Shown in pieces: positions 14,758-26,500 of a stretch of 64,000 nt of DNA. This DNA comes from Chrysoperla carnea (lineage: Eukaryota; Arthropoda; Insecta; Neuroptera; Chrysopidae), in NCBI RefSeq assembly GCF_905475395.1, contig NC_058337.1, positions 112,214,368 through 112,278,367 on the forward strand, written 5' to 3'. Under the pieces are notes generated by a model. The model saw only the letters and a program-made list of their open reading frames with translations. It did not search any database and was not told the origin of the DNA. The position numbers and the translations under genes are program-made. Within the stretch, counting starts at the first letter, position 1; each line of letters begins with the position of its first letter.

Positions 14758-15062
14758 CATGAAGCATATAGGCAGGAGAACGATCGCTATAGAAAATATT
14801 GTCCCCGAAATATGGATAAAATAAGTGAGGCGCTGCGATCAATACGTAGTATCAATAAAAGCGGGCTGTTGTGCGCTAATTTCAAATGATATATCAATTT
14901 GTACATTATGCTAACAACAACAGCTAACTTCGCAGATACTACTTCTTGATGACAGTGCGGCTGGTGGCTTAAAAATGAACTATAAATTCTACAAATTTTT
15001 AGGGACAGGTACGCTAATGCTTTAGTACATAGCGATCTTTCTCCTGTTCTATAACCTTCATG
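14758..15062. mobile_element. Small TIR transposon with 8-9 bp target duplication
   Basis: GTGGCTGA(C) flanks the element as a direct repeat (14750-14758 and 15063-15071). Inside it are imperfect inverted ends of about 37 bp: CATGAAGCATATAGG with CAGGAGAACGATCGCTAT on the left, and CATGAAGGTTATAG with CAGGAGAAAGATCGCTAT as the complement of the right. The element is 305 bp and non-coding apart from a chance minus-strand frame over most of its length. An 8-bp duplication is known for hAT and P superfamilies and 9 bp for Mutator-like elements; the terminal CATGA- recalls P elements, but this is only suggestive. Confidence 0.75.
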
Positions 15063-15105
15063 GTGGCTGACCATCTGTTTTGGATGCACGCAAGTTTCAA
15101 ATTAA

Positions 15106-15391
15106 GGTAGTACCAGCATGAAAAGAAAAAAATGTTTATACAATAAAATTCTAAAAAAAAAATTTAGAAATTAATTTTCACTTTCGAGATATTAATTTTG
15201 ACGTAAATTGATCGAAATTGGGACGTTGGCATAATTATTTCCCATTTTAAACGGTCAAAATTTCTGAAACTTTGGGAATTAATAGTAAGCATTATTAAAT
15301 TCTTAAATTTAATTTTTCGTTAAATTCTGTCGAAAAAAAAATTGTACCATTGCTTTAACATAGAAACTGCAAATACCATGCTGGAAATACC
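15106..15391. mobile_element. TTAA-type MITE family B, best copy
   Basis: TTAA occurs directly outside both ends (15102-15105 and 15392-15395). The inverted ends are GGTAGTACCAGCATG on the left and GGTATTTCCAGCATG as the complement of the right, 13 of 15 identical. The 286-bp interior is non-coding. A TTAA target duplication is the hallmark of piggyBac-type transposition, although the GGTA terminus is not the usual CCCT type. It lies only 43 bp from the neighbouring TIR element. Related copies are at 12992-13366 and 42440-42704. Confidence 0.75.
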
Positions 15392-16522
15392 TTAATTAGA
15401 ATGTGATAGCTCTAATGTTATATACTTCCAGCTCTGTTTTATGGAAGGGTAATAGCAACACTTGATCTCTTGAAGGAAAAAAGAATGGAAAAATTAGAAA
15501 TGCTGTGTATGGCCGTTTAATTTCGCCGGTTTATTATCTGGCCGTTTTATTATCTGGGTATGTCTTTTTTATAGGAACCAACACGTTTTCTAGTAGTTTC
15601 GAAAATGCACCTTATTTCCTGCAGTAAAGTGAAAGACGATTATACCAGGGTAGATATTTAAAACAATTTTGAAATCATCTTTATATTAAAATATAAACAA
15701 ACTGTACGCGGTTAATATTATTCATAAATCATTTCATGCATAAACTTTTGATGGAAATAAATGTTTTTCTTTGTCCTAAGGCATTATTGTCATCATTCGA
15801 CTCTTTTCAATATTGTTTCTCTACAGAGAACAACAGTTTTTCGTCGATACACGTTTGGCTCTGATGTAACTGATATTACTACTATACGTACTAACTACAC
15901 ACAGTAGGAGTTACTACAACTACTACATGAGGTTTTTGTTGTATTAGAACAAAGAGATTCATTTGATTGTTAACAGAGAATGCACAGTATTTTCCAGAAG
16001 TCCTTAGCCACCCTTTACTGAGATCTGTTTTGAAGGTAAGTGAAATTCTTTTATTTACAAAACTTTTCGTTCGAAACTTTTTTCGAAATAGGTTCGTCAG
16101 AAATTTAAAAAGATTTGATAAAAATCGTTAAATTATCGCTTCAAATCTATTCATATTTCAAAAAAAATCATTCTAAGTTAAAGTAGTCATCTACCTTTCA
16201 CCAGTAACGAAAACGAGTTGACTTTTAACTGACCTTGGAAAATAAGGTCCAACTCAGAGTGCTGAGACCCCCTCCCTACATCCCTACTTTTAATATGAAC
16301 TTCTTTTAACTTGAAATATTTTTCAATACCTAAATTACCTTTAAAAAATATTCCTCATTAAAGGGTTCTGACTGGTTCGATCCCAGCAGCAGTCACAAAT
16401 TTTTTTAAATATTTATTATCATGTGTAACTTTATTTCATTTTTTATCAATTTTATTTGAGCTATCTTGAACGTTTTCTATTTTATTTTTTCATAACTCTG
16501 GATTGTTTTAATTACGAGTTGC
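15392..16522. other. No gene seen
   Basis: AT-rich sequence without supportable coding frames. Confidence 0.5.
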
Positions 16523-16801
16523 TTAGGTTGAGTTTGTCGAATATAGAGGAGTTGGTTGGATTCTGAAGTTTTCAGCCAATGTGTGTTTGAAATTATACTT
16601 TGATATTACATGGATAGGTTCTAGACCATAAAATGATGGACCAAAAGCCGTAATGTATGCATGACATGTTCCAAAGTTTTTCAACACAAAGGCCTTCTTA
16701 ATAGCCACAAAAATGAGGCTTTTAAATAGATTCTGGTGCTCTAGAATGCACTTGATGATACCATAAGATGATTGGTTTTCCTTTGCTATGGTATATACCA
16801 T
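16523..16801 (-). pseudogene. Repeated coding fragment of unknown protein, copy 1
   Basis: A 92-codon open frame with balanced amino-acid use, including NFGTCHAYITAFGPSFYGLE and, near the end, ENFRIQPTPLYSTNS. I do not recognise the family. The last ~20 codons match, in the same reading frame but with stops, a segment on the plus strand at about 59450-59505 (NFKIQPTRL, stop, STNS). The fragment is therefore repeated and probably derives from a transposon ORF, not from a host gene. No signal peptide, no initiation context and no splice sites were identified. Confidence 0.35.
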
Positions 16802-17476
16802 TTTATTGAAGATATTTTATCTAATCTGGTATACATTTTCTTAAATTTTTCCATACTGATGCATTTATATCCATATGTCTCTGCATATCTTAGAAAAGAC
16901 ATTATTTATAATTTCTCAATTAATTATAGTTAACGCCATATTTGACATTAACCATGCAACAACGTTATACCATCTATCTATGTATCCGCCATTTTAATTA
17001 TATTTATTGTAATGTTTGATCACCTTTGTTACATTATATCATATAACATAAATAATAATTTATCATATAATAATAATCTATCTATATCTACAGAATAATG
17101 GAGGGTGTTGTACCCTGAATCAAGATTTACAATTTTTGGTTTTTTAAAACAATGCATAAAGATAAAGCTATGGAAGTAGTCTCTCCTTATTGCGCTATTA
17201 TTCGTACAAACTATGTATTTTATGTATATTTTTGTGAATTTAAATTTTAAAAGGTTATTGATAAAAACATGTTATCAATGGTACATGATGGCTGAGCTAC
17301 GAACAATATTGTAGTGTACCATTGAATTTACCTTCATTTACGTAGCATCACTTGCGTTTTCGTTTCACTCTTGAAAAGTTCTTTTAAAATTGCTGGTAAC
17401 TTTAAAATTATCATGAAAAAATAAGAACATTTGTTATAAAACTTACTATGATCTTTCCATTTTTGTCAAGCTATTA
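16802..17476. other. No gene seen
   Basis: AT-rich, nothing supportable. Confidence 0.5.
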
Positions 17477-17806
17477 ATGTGCGTACACTACTTTTAGTTA
17501 GATGAGGATATTTATTATGACATAACATAAAAATTTCTTTGTACTTACTTTAAATTATCTCTGTTAGGTTTAATTTGATAACGTGCACAACTCAATTTGT
17601 TTAAATAATAAAACATAAAATTTTGATAAAAAACGCAAATTAACAAATTATAAAAATATTTTTTCATTTTCTCAAAATTAATAGCAAGCTGAATAGATTG
17701 AAAAAGTTTTAGTTCCTAGGTGACCTAGATGAAACTTGTCGGTTTTTGGTGTCGTTTTTTTTGTTACATTTTTAATGGTTTTACCTCCCAACTAGCAAAT
17801 AAATCA
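17477..17806 (+). repeat. Repeat family D, copy 1
   Basis: This ~330 bp segment, from ATGTGCGTACACTAC to GGTTTTACCTCCCAACTAGC, matches the reverse complement of 23083-23410 over its whole length with scattered substitutions. Shared blocks include TTTAAATTATCTCTGTTA, GCAAGCTGAAT and TTCCTAGGT. The copies are inverted and about 5.3 kb apart. No terminal inverted repeats were found, so the element type is open. Confidence 0.7.
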
Positions 17807-18571
17807 GAACGATAATGTGCAATAAGAAACAAAGTTCCAACTATATTGACTATTAGTCTTCAGCCTACCCTCATATCCTTCGACACAAACTCATTGCAGC
17901 AAATAGCAATATGTGTGAAGAAAGTACAGAATGATTCAAGGTACACTGTATCTACACTAGGTACTCCATCTTACCCTATATTGTAAAATATGAGGTGAAA
18001 TATAATAAGTGATATTCTAGAACATAATTTATAATAATGATAATAATCACTAAGGTATACTATATATAGTACAACAATACTGTTACCGTTGCGTTGCCGC
18101 CATATTGTATTTGCTGTTGTTTTGCTATGAATATTATTATTATACATAGATAGATAGTAGACTAAACGAACACCTAATTATTATTACTCAACCGCTAGAT
18201 TAATTTGAATGGATCTTTATCATTTATATTAAATATGATCATAAAATATTATCTTTATTGTACAAGTTGATTAATTTTTAAATTATGTGCATATCATTCT
18301 TTGGTTTTGACTCTACAGATAATAATTTATTTTCTTTTGATTATGTCGGCGTTATGATGGGGAAAATGTTTCAGGGAAGACGTCGAAACGAGACAATTAA
18401 ACTAACAAAAATTGAACTATGTCGGTGTTAGTTGATGAAAAACATAACCACTCCTTGACAGTCGGGTAAAAAGTACTTGAGTTAGTGAGAGACACCTGGT
18501 TGAAATGAAGTACTTTTGATATATATTATTATAATGTATTCAATAACGTTTGTGAGTATTAAATAGTTACC
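17807..18571. other. No gene seen
   Basis: AT-rich, nothing supportable. Confidence 0.5.
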
Positions 18572-18833
18572 AAAAAATTAATACAAACTGACAACAATTA
18601 GTATTTAATTAATCAATATTAGTAATCCTTAAAACTAAGTAACTTAGTTTTATACAATATAACTTTCCTTCATCCTGAGTTTCATATCTGTTTCGCTCCA
18701 CGAATGAGTTTCATTGGAGGCGTTTCCATGGTAGCAATACACTACGTTATCAATCCAAATTATAATTCAGTAATTTTTATTAAAAGAGTTCAAAAAATCA
18801 ATACAAGCCGACAGCAATTAGTATTTAATTAAT
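18572..18833. repeat. Direct and inverted repeat block E
   Basis: A 42-bp unit (AAAAAATTAATACAAACTG... ending TTTAATTAAT) occurs at 18572-18613 and again at 18792-18833 with four mismatches, 220 bp apart. The sequence between includes 18612-18679, which recurs inverted at 20556-20632. That block contains the hairpin AAAACTAAGTAACTTAGTTTT. Confidence 0.7.
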
Positions 18834-19904
18834 GATAAAATATAAAAACATTTTGCATAGATGACTTGCTAGTGCAACCTGATTCCAAATTTTAATGAAA
18901 AAATGTTTTTGTGGCAGTAAACATGTTAAACTTTTTTCAGTTCGATAAGGAACTTAAGGAACTTCGTTTCAAAAACGTTAGCATCTTCTTTATATTTGTA
19001 ATTTCCCTTTTCATTAAAATTATGTTCAAAAAGAATCTGTTATGGTCAATTTTAATTTAAAAAAATCATATTTGTGGCAATTAGTTCCACTTTGTTCAAC
19101 AACCCAAGTGAATGTATTTGTTTTTAAACTCAGTTTGTAAATTTCATTACAGTCAATTAAAACTTTTTTATAGTAATAAACAAAAAAACATAATGTTCTC
19201 TCAGTATAGTAAAGTATCCACAAACTAAGTTATTTATCATTTATACACACAAATTTATTTATATAATATGTAACATTACATCTTTACATACCTACCGATG
19301 ATACAAATGATACGATGATGTTATAATAATTAAATTTAATATTCTATTATGTCATGTTCATTTCTAGTTTATATACATTACCTGTACAGGCTACCGCAGA
19401 AAAATTCTTTATTATGGTAGTTTAGCCATAAACCCACTGTTATTAACAATTGAAAGAAATTATAATAAAGTTCAGTCTAGGTCAATTAAACGCATTTCGG
19501 TCATATGGTGGCCGAGGCTGGTGCGTAGATGGCATTATCAAGATGCCCAATACACACTTTTGGCAGCAATTGTTGTCGTATTTCGCCAATAGCTCACTGA
19601 ATGATATATGCCAAGTTTTTACATATCCCTGATAATAAAGAATACAATCTAATGGGGTGAAGCAAATAATCTAATGGCACTATCTTGCCAATTAACAGGT
19701 TCATTACGTGAAGTTAATAAAAAAAGATAGTCAGTTATGGGGACTGTCGATGGAAGTGAAAACTTAAAACTTTGAAATAACTGTGTTTTTTTTTGTTTTG
19801 TTTTGTTTTGTTTTTTTTTTAATTAATTATATTATAAAAAATTAAAATTTCATAATTTGTAAATTGAAATGTGTATAAAAAACTATTATAAATAATAAAA
19901 AAAA
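18834..19904. other. No gene; T/G-rich simple repeat near 19785-19820
   Basis: Contains a short (TTTTG)n tract at about 19785-19820. The frames at 19026-19223 and 19450-19632 show no recognisable motif and no exon signals. Confidence 0.5.
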
Positions 19905-20275
19905 GGATTCAGTGATCGGGCGGCGCTGTTTTTAAAGTGGTTAGTATGGTGACGATGACGGTGACGACTAGTTGGCGATGACGCGAGTTCCATGATTTTT
20001 AACCCCCGAACCAAAAAAGGGGTGTTATAAGTTTGACCGTTTTGTGTATGTGTCCGTTTGTCTGTCTGTATGTGGCATCGTAGCGCCTTTCGCTTGAAAG
20101 GCAATTTAATGGAGAGTGTGCCTAGCTATTTTTCAAGTGCGAGTTGAGGGTTCCGTACCTAGAATAACTAAAAAATTAGGCGATGATCCTCAAAATCGAT
20201 TCAGTTTGAAGAAAAATCTAAGGAAAGGGTAATGTGGAGAGTGTCATTAGATATGTGTTAAATGCGAGTTTAGGA
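19905..20275 (+). repeat. Dispersed repeat family A, longest copy
   Basis: A GC-richer segment that includes AACCCCCGAACCAAAAAAGG, GGGTGTTATAAGTTTGACCG, a GTCTGTCTGTATGTGGCATC region, and then two tandem units. Each unit begins near ATGGAGAGTGT and has a GTGCGAGTTGAGGG or ATGCGAGTTTAGGAG block, about 124 bp apart. The units match 9280-9476 in reverse complement. The minus-strand open frame over it is only the repeat read through. Confidence 0.7.
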
Positions 20276-22548
20276 GTTTTTAAATTTTGTAAATTATACT
20301 TGTTATTCATACAAAAAGTGCTTAACGTGCCAAAAGAAGTTTTTACTTCAAAAATTAATAAATTTGCGTAAAGATATTTCATATAAATAGAAAATTTCAA
20401 TATCTTGCTCAGGTGTTAGTCTATTCATTACGAAATGGCAAACAAAACTAAACACAAAGAAACTAGCTCCTGTCAAGAGAGTGTTCCCAACTCAAGGACG
20501 TGAAACTCTAAAAAACCAGCCTTTACAATAGCTATACATAGGTAAAGTTATGTAGCTCAGGATGAAGGAAAGTTATATAGTATAAAACTAAGTTACGTAG
20601 TTTTAAGGATTACCAATATTGATTTCAATCGATTGTGTAACATAGGGAAGTATTATTAGTAAGTAATAGTTACTAAACTTACAAACAAGTAGTGAGACAG
20701 ACGTATATTGCAATATTGTCATCACTTTGCAAAGGAAGTAGATCTATAAAGGTAGATAGTGGAAATACACAAATGTATAGAAATTCAATTATAAGAAGGA
20801 TTATGATCAGATGGATTGAACGTATATACACCTACAAGGTGTACAAAAAAAGGGAATATCGATTACTTTTTTCGAGTTCTTAATAAAGTATAAAAAGAGA
20901 TGGCAAATAAGGAAATTAAAATAAAATTGGACAGGGAGATCGAACATAGTATTTGACGTCATATACTATATTCATAAGAACTGACACCATCAGAACTTGA
21001 TCCTAAATTCTGTTTTGTTAAAAAGAGATACTAACAAATTTTTGATGACTTTTATTTTTATGTGTGTTCCAATGGATGCGAAAATGATTACACTTCACAA
21101 TTCGGTCCTTGAAATAAATGGTGGAAACGCATATAAATAATATAAAACATTAAAATAATGTATAAGTAAATGTACTAATGATTTCTTAATAAGTACTTCT
21201 CTAAATTATGCCTATTAAACAAAATATTCTTGTGAGTTAATTTGGATTAATTTATCCTGATTGATGCCTCAATAAATTGTGCAAAAAATGTTTACGACTC
21301 AGCTAAAAGAACTGTCCTAGGATTATCAACTATAAATTTAATGAATTTGATTTTTCTGTTATTTCCTTTAATTTGTTACCTTGACATACTTGAAATTTCT
21401 TATCAGCTTATTTATTTGATAAATTTCATTCAATGACTTTCAAAAATAATAATTTGAAAATTAAGAATATATTATTTGGATTAAAATCATATCTATTGTA
21501 ACAAAAAGTATAGGAAAAATATTGGGTTGATCCAAAACACAATCTAAAAATTGATGGTCTGAATAATCAACAAATTACAAAATACTTTTAGCAAATAAAT
21601 CTTTGAACTTATAAATCTTAAATTCACTTTTATCATTTCTATGTTAATGCAACAGCTTATTTTTAACACCCTGGGAAAAACCAATGAATTTATTTTCCCA
21701 AAGAAAATGTCATAAATATTATTTTCTACCCTCGTTTATGCAGAAAAAAAAAGTGTTGAGAAAATCTTATCAAAATCCTTTTTAATTTATAGAAGACAGT
21801 TAGATAAATTTATGTCAGAATTTTCTAGTAAGTAGAGAGAAAAAAAGAGGGAATAAAAATTATTAATTAATTATCATTTATAATTGTACAATGTGTTTTT
21901 TCGTCTACATTTGTCTACATTCATAATTTAAAACCTGAAAAGTATAAATTAAGTCAGTAAAAACATTAATCAGTGAATAAAGGCAATTAACACCCCCAAT
22001 ACATATAAGAGTAAAAATACAGTAACATCCAAAAATTTGGATACTATCAAATATTTTAAGTATGTATATTATAGAGCCTTTATATACGGGGTGTTAGAAA
22101 AGTGTCCGAGCAGCAGTCAAATTGATAATCGTTTTCGAAAAATCTATTGATGAAAATGCTTTTAAACAGACCAAACCTTGTAATTTTAAAAGATTCTCTA
22201 TCTCTTTCTATTATGAGAATTTGAATGAAAAACTTAACTTACTTCAATAATATATTCGGTTCTCGAAAATATTTTTTAGTACAGATCAACCTCAAGGCCA
22301 GTACCTTAAAAAAACGTCTATAGCCCTGCAATTTGCGTATGCAACTACTTTTATGCAACTAAAGTCATAATTTTTCGATATACCTGGCTTGTAAACCGGG
22401 TGCACTTTCAAGTATTCCTAGCATTCCTGATATAGTTGGCAAATAACACACAACTTTGGTTTTTTAAGTCACACTCCATATATTTTCTCAATTGTTTTGG
22501 AATTTCTTTGTTTATCTTATCGTGAACCAATATTGTTTAACCTGAAAG
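20276..22548. other. No gene; inverted copy of block E at 20556-20632
   Basis: 20556-20632 is the inverted partner of 18612-18679 (CTCAGGATGAAGGAAAGTTA through ACTAAGTTACGTAGTTTTAA). Otherwise AT-rich and without coding support; the frame at 20692-20883 shows no motif. Confidence 0.5.
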
Positions 22549-22702
22549 TCACTCTTGTTTGATAATTTCAACTATTGATACATTTTCTGTTTGACGAGAT
22601 TGTTTCCAGACTTTTAAACCTCGTTGTATCATTGGTGGTACTTGTATGTGTGAGGGTTTGCATAAATCTACATTGAACAACCCCTTTACTTCAAAATTAT
22701 CC
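22549..22702 (-). CDS. Possible orphan terminal exon, unknown protein
   Basis: Minus strand. An acceptor-like TTAATTTAAG precedes about 50 open codons ending in a TGA at 22549-22551. The peptide (DNFEVKGLFNVDLCKPSHIQ ... GLKVWKQSRQ ... IVEIIKQE) has ordinary protein composition, unlike neighbouring frames. I do not recognise it and found no upstream exon, so it may be a fragment of a lost gene or of a transposon. It lies 3' of the synthetase gene on the same strand, but nothing links the two. Confidence 0.25.
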
Positions 22703-23082
22703 CTTAAATTAAGAGAAGTGAACATGTATAAATGAAAACTCGTCAAATCATTTTCCAGTTCATTTAAATTTTAAAATATTGCAAAATGATATATTTTATA
22801 ATTTTTACAAAAATACAAATCGTATAATTAGGTACCAGTATATGAATAATTCGAACTTTTTGAAGAGTAAAAATTTTATTTGAAATGTTTGAAGAATTAT
22901 CATGTAAGAGTTTTTGTGCTATCATTTTTTTTTTTTAGTTTTAAAAAGCTAGATAAAATACTTTGATAATACATAAATGAACTAAGTAAATCAATTTTTG
23001 CTAAAGTAATCATACATAGTAACAGAGAGATGTTCAGTAGATTGACATATATTGTAAATCAGACTAGAACTACACATTTCCA

Positions 23083-23410
23083 TTGATTTGTTTGCTGGTT
23101 GGGAGGCAAAACCATAAAAAATGCAACAACAAAAAAAAAACCATATCAAAAACCGACATATATGTTACCTAGGAAACTAATCCTTTTCAACCGATTCAGC
23201 TTGCCATGATTTTGAGAAAATGCAAAAATATTTTTAAAGCTGCCAATTTCTATTTTTATCAAAATTTTGTGTTTTATCATTTAAAAAAATTGATTTGTGA
23301 AAGTTATCAGAAGTTACAGTTAACAGAGATAATTTAAAATAAGTACAATGAAAATTTTATCTTATATCATAATAAATATTCTGATCAAACCAAACGTACT
23401 GTACGCACAT
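23083..23410 (-). repeat. Repeat family D, copy 2 (inverted)
   Basis: Reverse complement of 17477-17806 with scattered mismatches. The right end reads GTACGCACAT and the left end GTTTGCTGGTTGGGAGGC. It ends about 130 bp downstream of the acyl-CoA synthetase stop codon. Confidence 0.7.
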
Positions 23411-23462
23411 ATTGGGTTGATTACTAAAGCAGAAGCATGTCTTTTTTAAACTCATACTACAA

Positions 23463-23531
23463 TTTATTCATTCAGTCAAACAAAAAAAAAAAAAAAACCA
23501 ACATGATTTCATCAATAAAAATTAATTTATT
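23463..23531 (-). terminator. Candidate polyadenylation signals of the synthetase
   Basis: On the minus strand AATAAA occurs at 23526-23531, 12 nt after the stop codon, and again at 23463-23468, about 75 nt after it. Either could direct 3' end formation. The second lies at a more typical distance. Inferred from position only. Confidence 0.4.
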
Positions 23532-23543
23532 TTTTTTACATAA

Positions 23544-26500
23544 TTACATCGGTTTGTTATTAAATCTCGATCGAACCTCTGCTACACGAATTTTACCTAC
23601 TGGGGTTCGAGGAAAATCTTTAACAAATGCTACATATTTTAATTGTTTCTCTTCGGGTAAACGTTCTAAAATAAAACAGAATTCATTAGGATTATTTGAT
23701 TGGGATAATAATTGAATTGTTATATTTTCTGAGAAAGTATTAGGGTTATACCTTTTACAAATTTAATAATATCATCCTCAGTTGCTTGTACTCCCGGTTT
23801 TTTCATTATAACAGCCATTGGTTCATCAAGTTGATTCTTTTGTATACCAATTACACAACAGGCGGAAACAGCTGGATGTTCCACAACAACCCTTTCGATT
23901 TCTGTGGGTGATATCTTCAGAAAATGAAAAAGAAATTATTTCCTAGTTTTTTATTTGAGTCTTTTCAAACTTACCTTTTTGCTTCCATTAATATTCAAAA
24001 CAATTTCTTTTCGACCTAGTATATATAAACAGTCATCTTCATCAAAGTAGCCTAAATCTCCCGTTCGGAACCAACCATCTTCATCCAGAAATTTTTTCGT
24101 AGCTTCTGGATTTTTATAATATCCATTGAATAATTGTTTTCCACGTACATATAATTCACCACGTTCTGGTTTTTTTACTTCTTTACCCGTTTCTGGATCA
24201 ATTAGCTAGTAGACACATAAATTGGTTTAGATTTCAGAAATTTTCCATTTCATCGAAATTTTTTTACCTTAACTTCCACATCTTTGCGCCATAATTTCCC
24301 CACTGAATCACCTTTACTCAATATGTAATCTTTACCATCTTCAATATCAAATTTAAATATGGTTGGTGCTTCCAAACATCCATAAGTATTCATTATATAG
24401 GCATTAGTAAATTTTTTTTGACATTCTTGGATTTGAGAACGGAATATTGGTGAGCCGTACACGCAAATATATTTTACACTTGCTAAACTATATTTATCCA
24501 GTAACGATGAACGAGCGATTGATAATAACATTTCTGGGATAACACGCAAATGGGTAACCTAAGTTTATTTTTGTCATTAATGCTATTAAGAAAATTAAAT
24601 ATTCTTTGTTTGCAAATTGTGAAGATACAGAGGAGATAAAATTTGACCAAAGAAAGGGATTTTATTCTCAAAATGGTAAAATATTATGTAATTACCCCTT
24701 TAAAGGTCAAGACACACACACAAGTGTAATGCTTCAACTTCTAACGTAATAATAACATAAAAAAATAAAAAATCAAATCCTTCTCATCAAAACCCGTTGC
24801 GTAGTTTTAAAGATCTAAACACACCAAGAAATTAGGGACAGACAGACGGAGGCGACTTTGTTTTATACTATGAATTGATGATGCTGCCTTGGCTTTCTCT
24901 TGCCACGAACTTATTTTTTTGATTGCCTTGAGACCGTGGATAAGCTTAATTAGAATCATTTGCAGAAATAAAGCTAACACGTGCTCAGGCGTGACCTAGA
25001 TTTTTGCATTCAAACAAATTGAACGACTCTCTGTTGTTAATCGAAGACAATTTTTTTGTCTAAACCTAAGTTTGTTTTTGTCTAAGTGAATTTTGTACGT
25101 ACCTTAAAGTTGTGAATTGTCTTGACACAATTTTGTATTGAAAAGTTTGCTAATAAAACCACTGTACCGCCCACGCAAGAAACTAAACTACCTATCAAAA
25201 TACCAGATCCTGCCACATATGGAAAATTTATCAATGCAACGTCTAAAAATTTTTCACTTTCTCTGAAAAAAAAAACCATTTTACCAACTAACACACAGTT
25301 AGGGCAGTTTTTAATTTTAATAATTTCATTATAGCTTACAGATACTGTTTTTGATAATCTAATGAAGTGCCATGCAACATATTAACAGCTTTAAAATTAT
25401 CTGTACTTCCACTTGTGCATATTATAATTGCAATGGTTTCATATGGTTTTTCAACATTGAATGGAATGAAATTATCTTCTTCATTGTGTTTTGATTTTAA
25501 TTCAATGTATAGTGACGATTCAAATACAAATACTTTTGTTTCTAAATTATTCTTTTCTATTAATTGCCTGAAAAATCTTTCATTTGGTTGATCACAAAAT
25601 AATACTTTAGGTTTTGTCCATACTAAAAAGGCTTCTTTATATTCTGAAAATAATTAATATTTTCTATAATGAGGCAAAAGAGAGTATTTTTCTAAATAAA
25701 TAGGTGCATCGTTTAATCTGAGTTATAGAAGGGCTGTTACTTCAATTATATTTAGTTTTTTAAATTACGGAAAAAACCTTTTTCCTTTGAATATTTTTCG
25801 TTTTTCGCAAAACTGAAGAAATTATAAAATAATGCATGGATTATGTTCTCTTACATAACATAATTCTAGGATACTTTGTTAATTTCTAGGATACCGTTGC
25901 TTTGGCTAATTTTGAAAACAAGGCTATGTGATTGATCTAGTTTTGCGAACACCAAAACCATTATGACTATATAAATTATTTAAATGTGTAATGAGTATAC
26001 ATACTGTCTAAATAATCAGATCCTACAGGTGCTGCGATAGCTCCCAGTAAAAGTATGGCTAATGGGATTGTGACTGCATCTATACAATTATTACTACAAA
26101 ATACTACGACATCTCCTTCACCAACACCAATTTCCTGCAGTCTTAGAGCGATACGTATTGCATAGGTTAGATATTCATTGTATGTTACTTTTTCACCAGT
26201 TTTTTCGTTTATCTAAAGAGAGAAAATATTTTAATTTTAGGAAATTTATTTTAGTATAGTGAATTTCAGATTTTTTTCTGGTCTATTTTAAACCTAAGCT
26301 GCGTTCTAAGTGACTTGAGTTCTCAGGTCTCGAATTTCTCATTTTGAGGCCAACAAAAACTTTTTAAATGGAAAGTAATATGGTTTTCCAATCTATTTCT
26401 AGTGACTGAATGTACTTTTAGTACTGAATGTAAAAATTATTGCTTGGTTTGCGCTTCTTGTTTTTGTCCTGTGGAATAGCGAGCAGAAAATGAATTTATT

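Noticed and set aside
14787..15089. Minus-strand ORF of 100 codons
   Set aside because: Covers the non-coding 305-bp TIR element nearly end to end, including its inverted ends; no motif.
19886..20104. Minus-strand ORF rich in H, R and S
   Set aside because: Translation of dispersed repeat family A.
23437..23715. Plus-strand ORF of 92 codons
   Set aside because: Antisense of the last synthetase exon and its 3' flank.
23666..23751. Apparent frameshift in the C-terminal exon of the acyl-CoA synthetase
   Set aside because: Reading through leaves the frame broken and a non-family insertion. Treating it as an 86-nt GT-AG intron joins AAAG to AACGT, restores KERLPEEK before the catalytic block and gives 520 codons, so the gene is intact.
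25122..25591. Plus-strand ORFs at 25122-25334 and 25367-25591
   Set aside because: Antisense shadows of synthetase exons 4 and 3.
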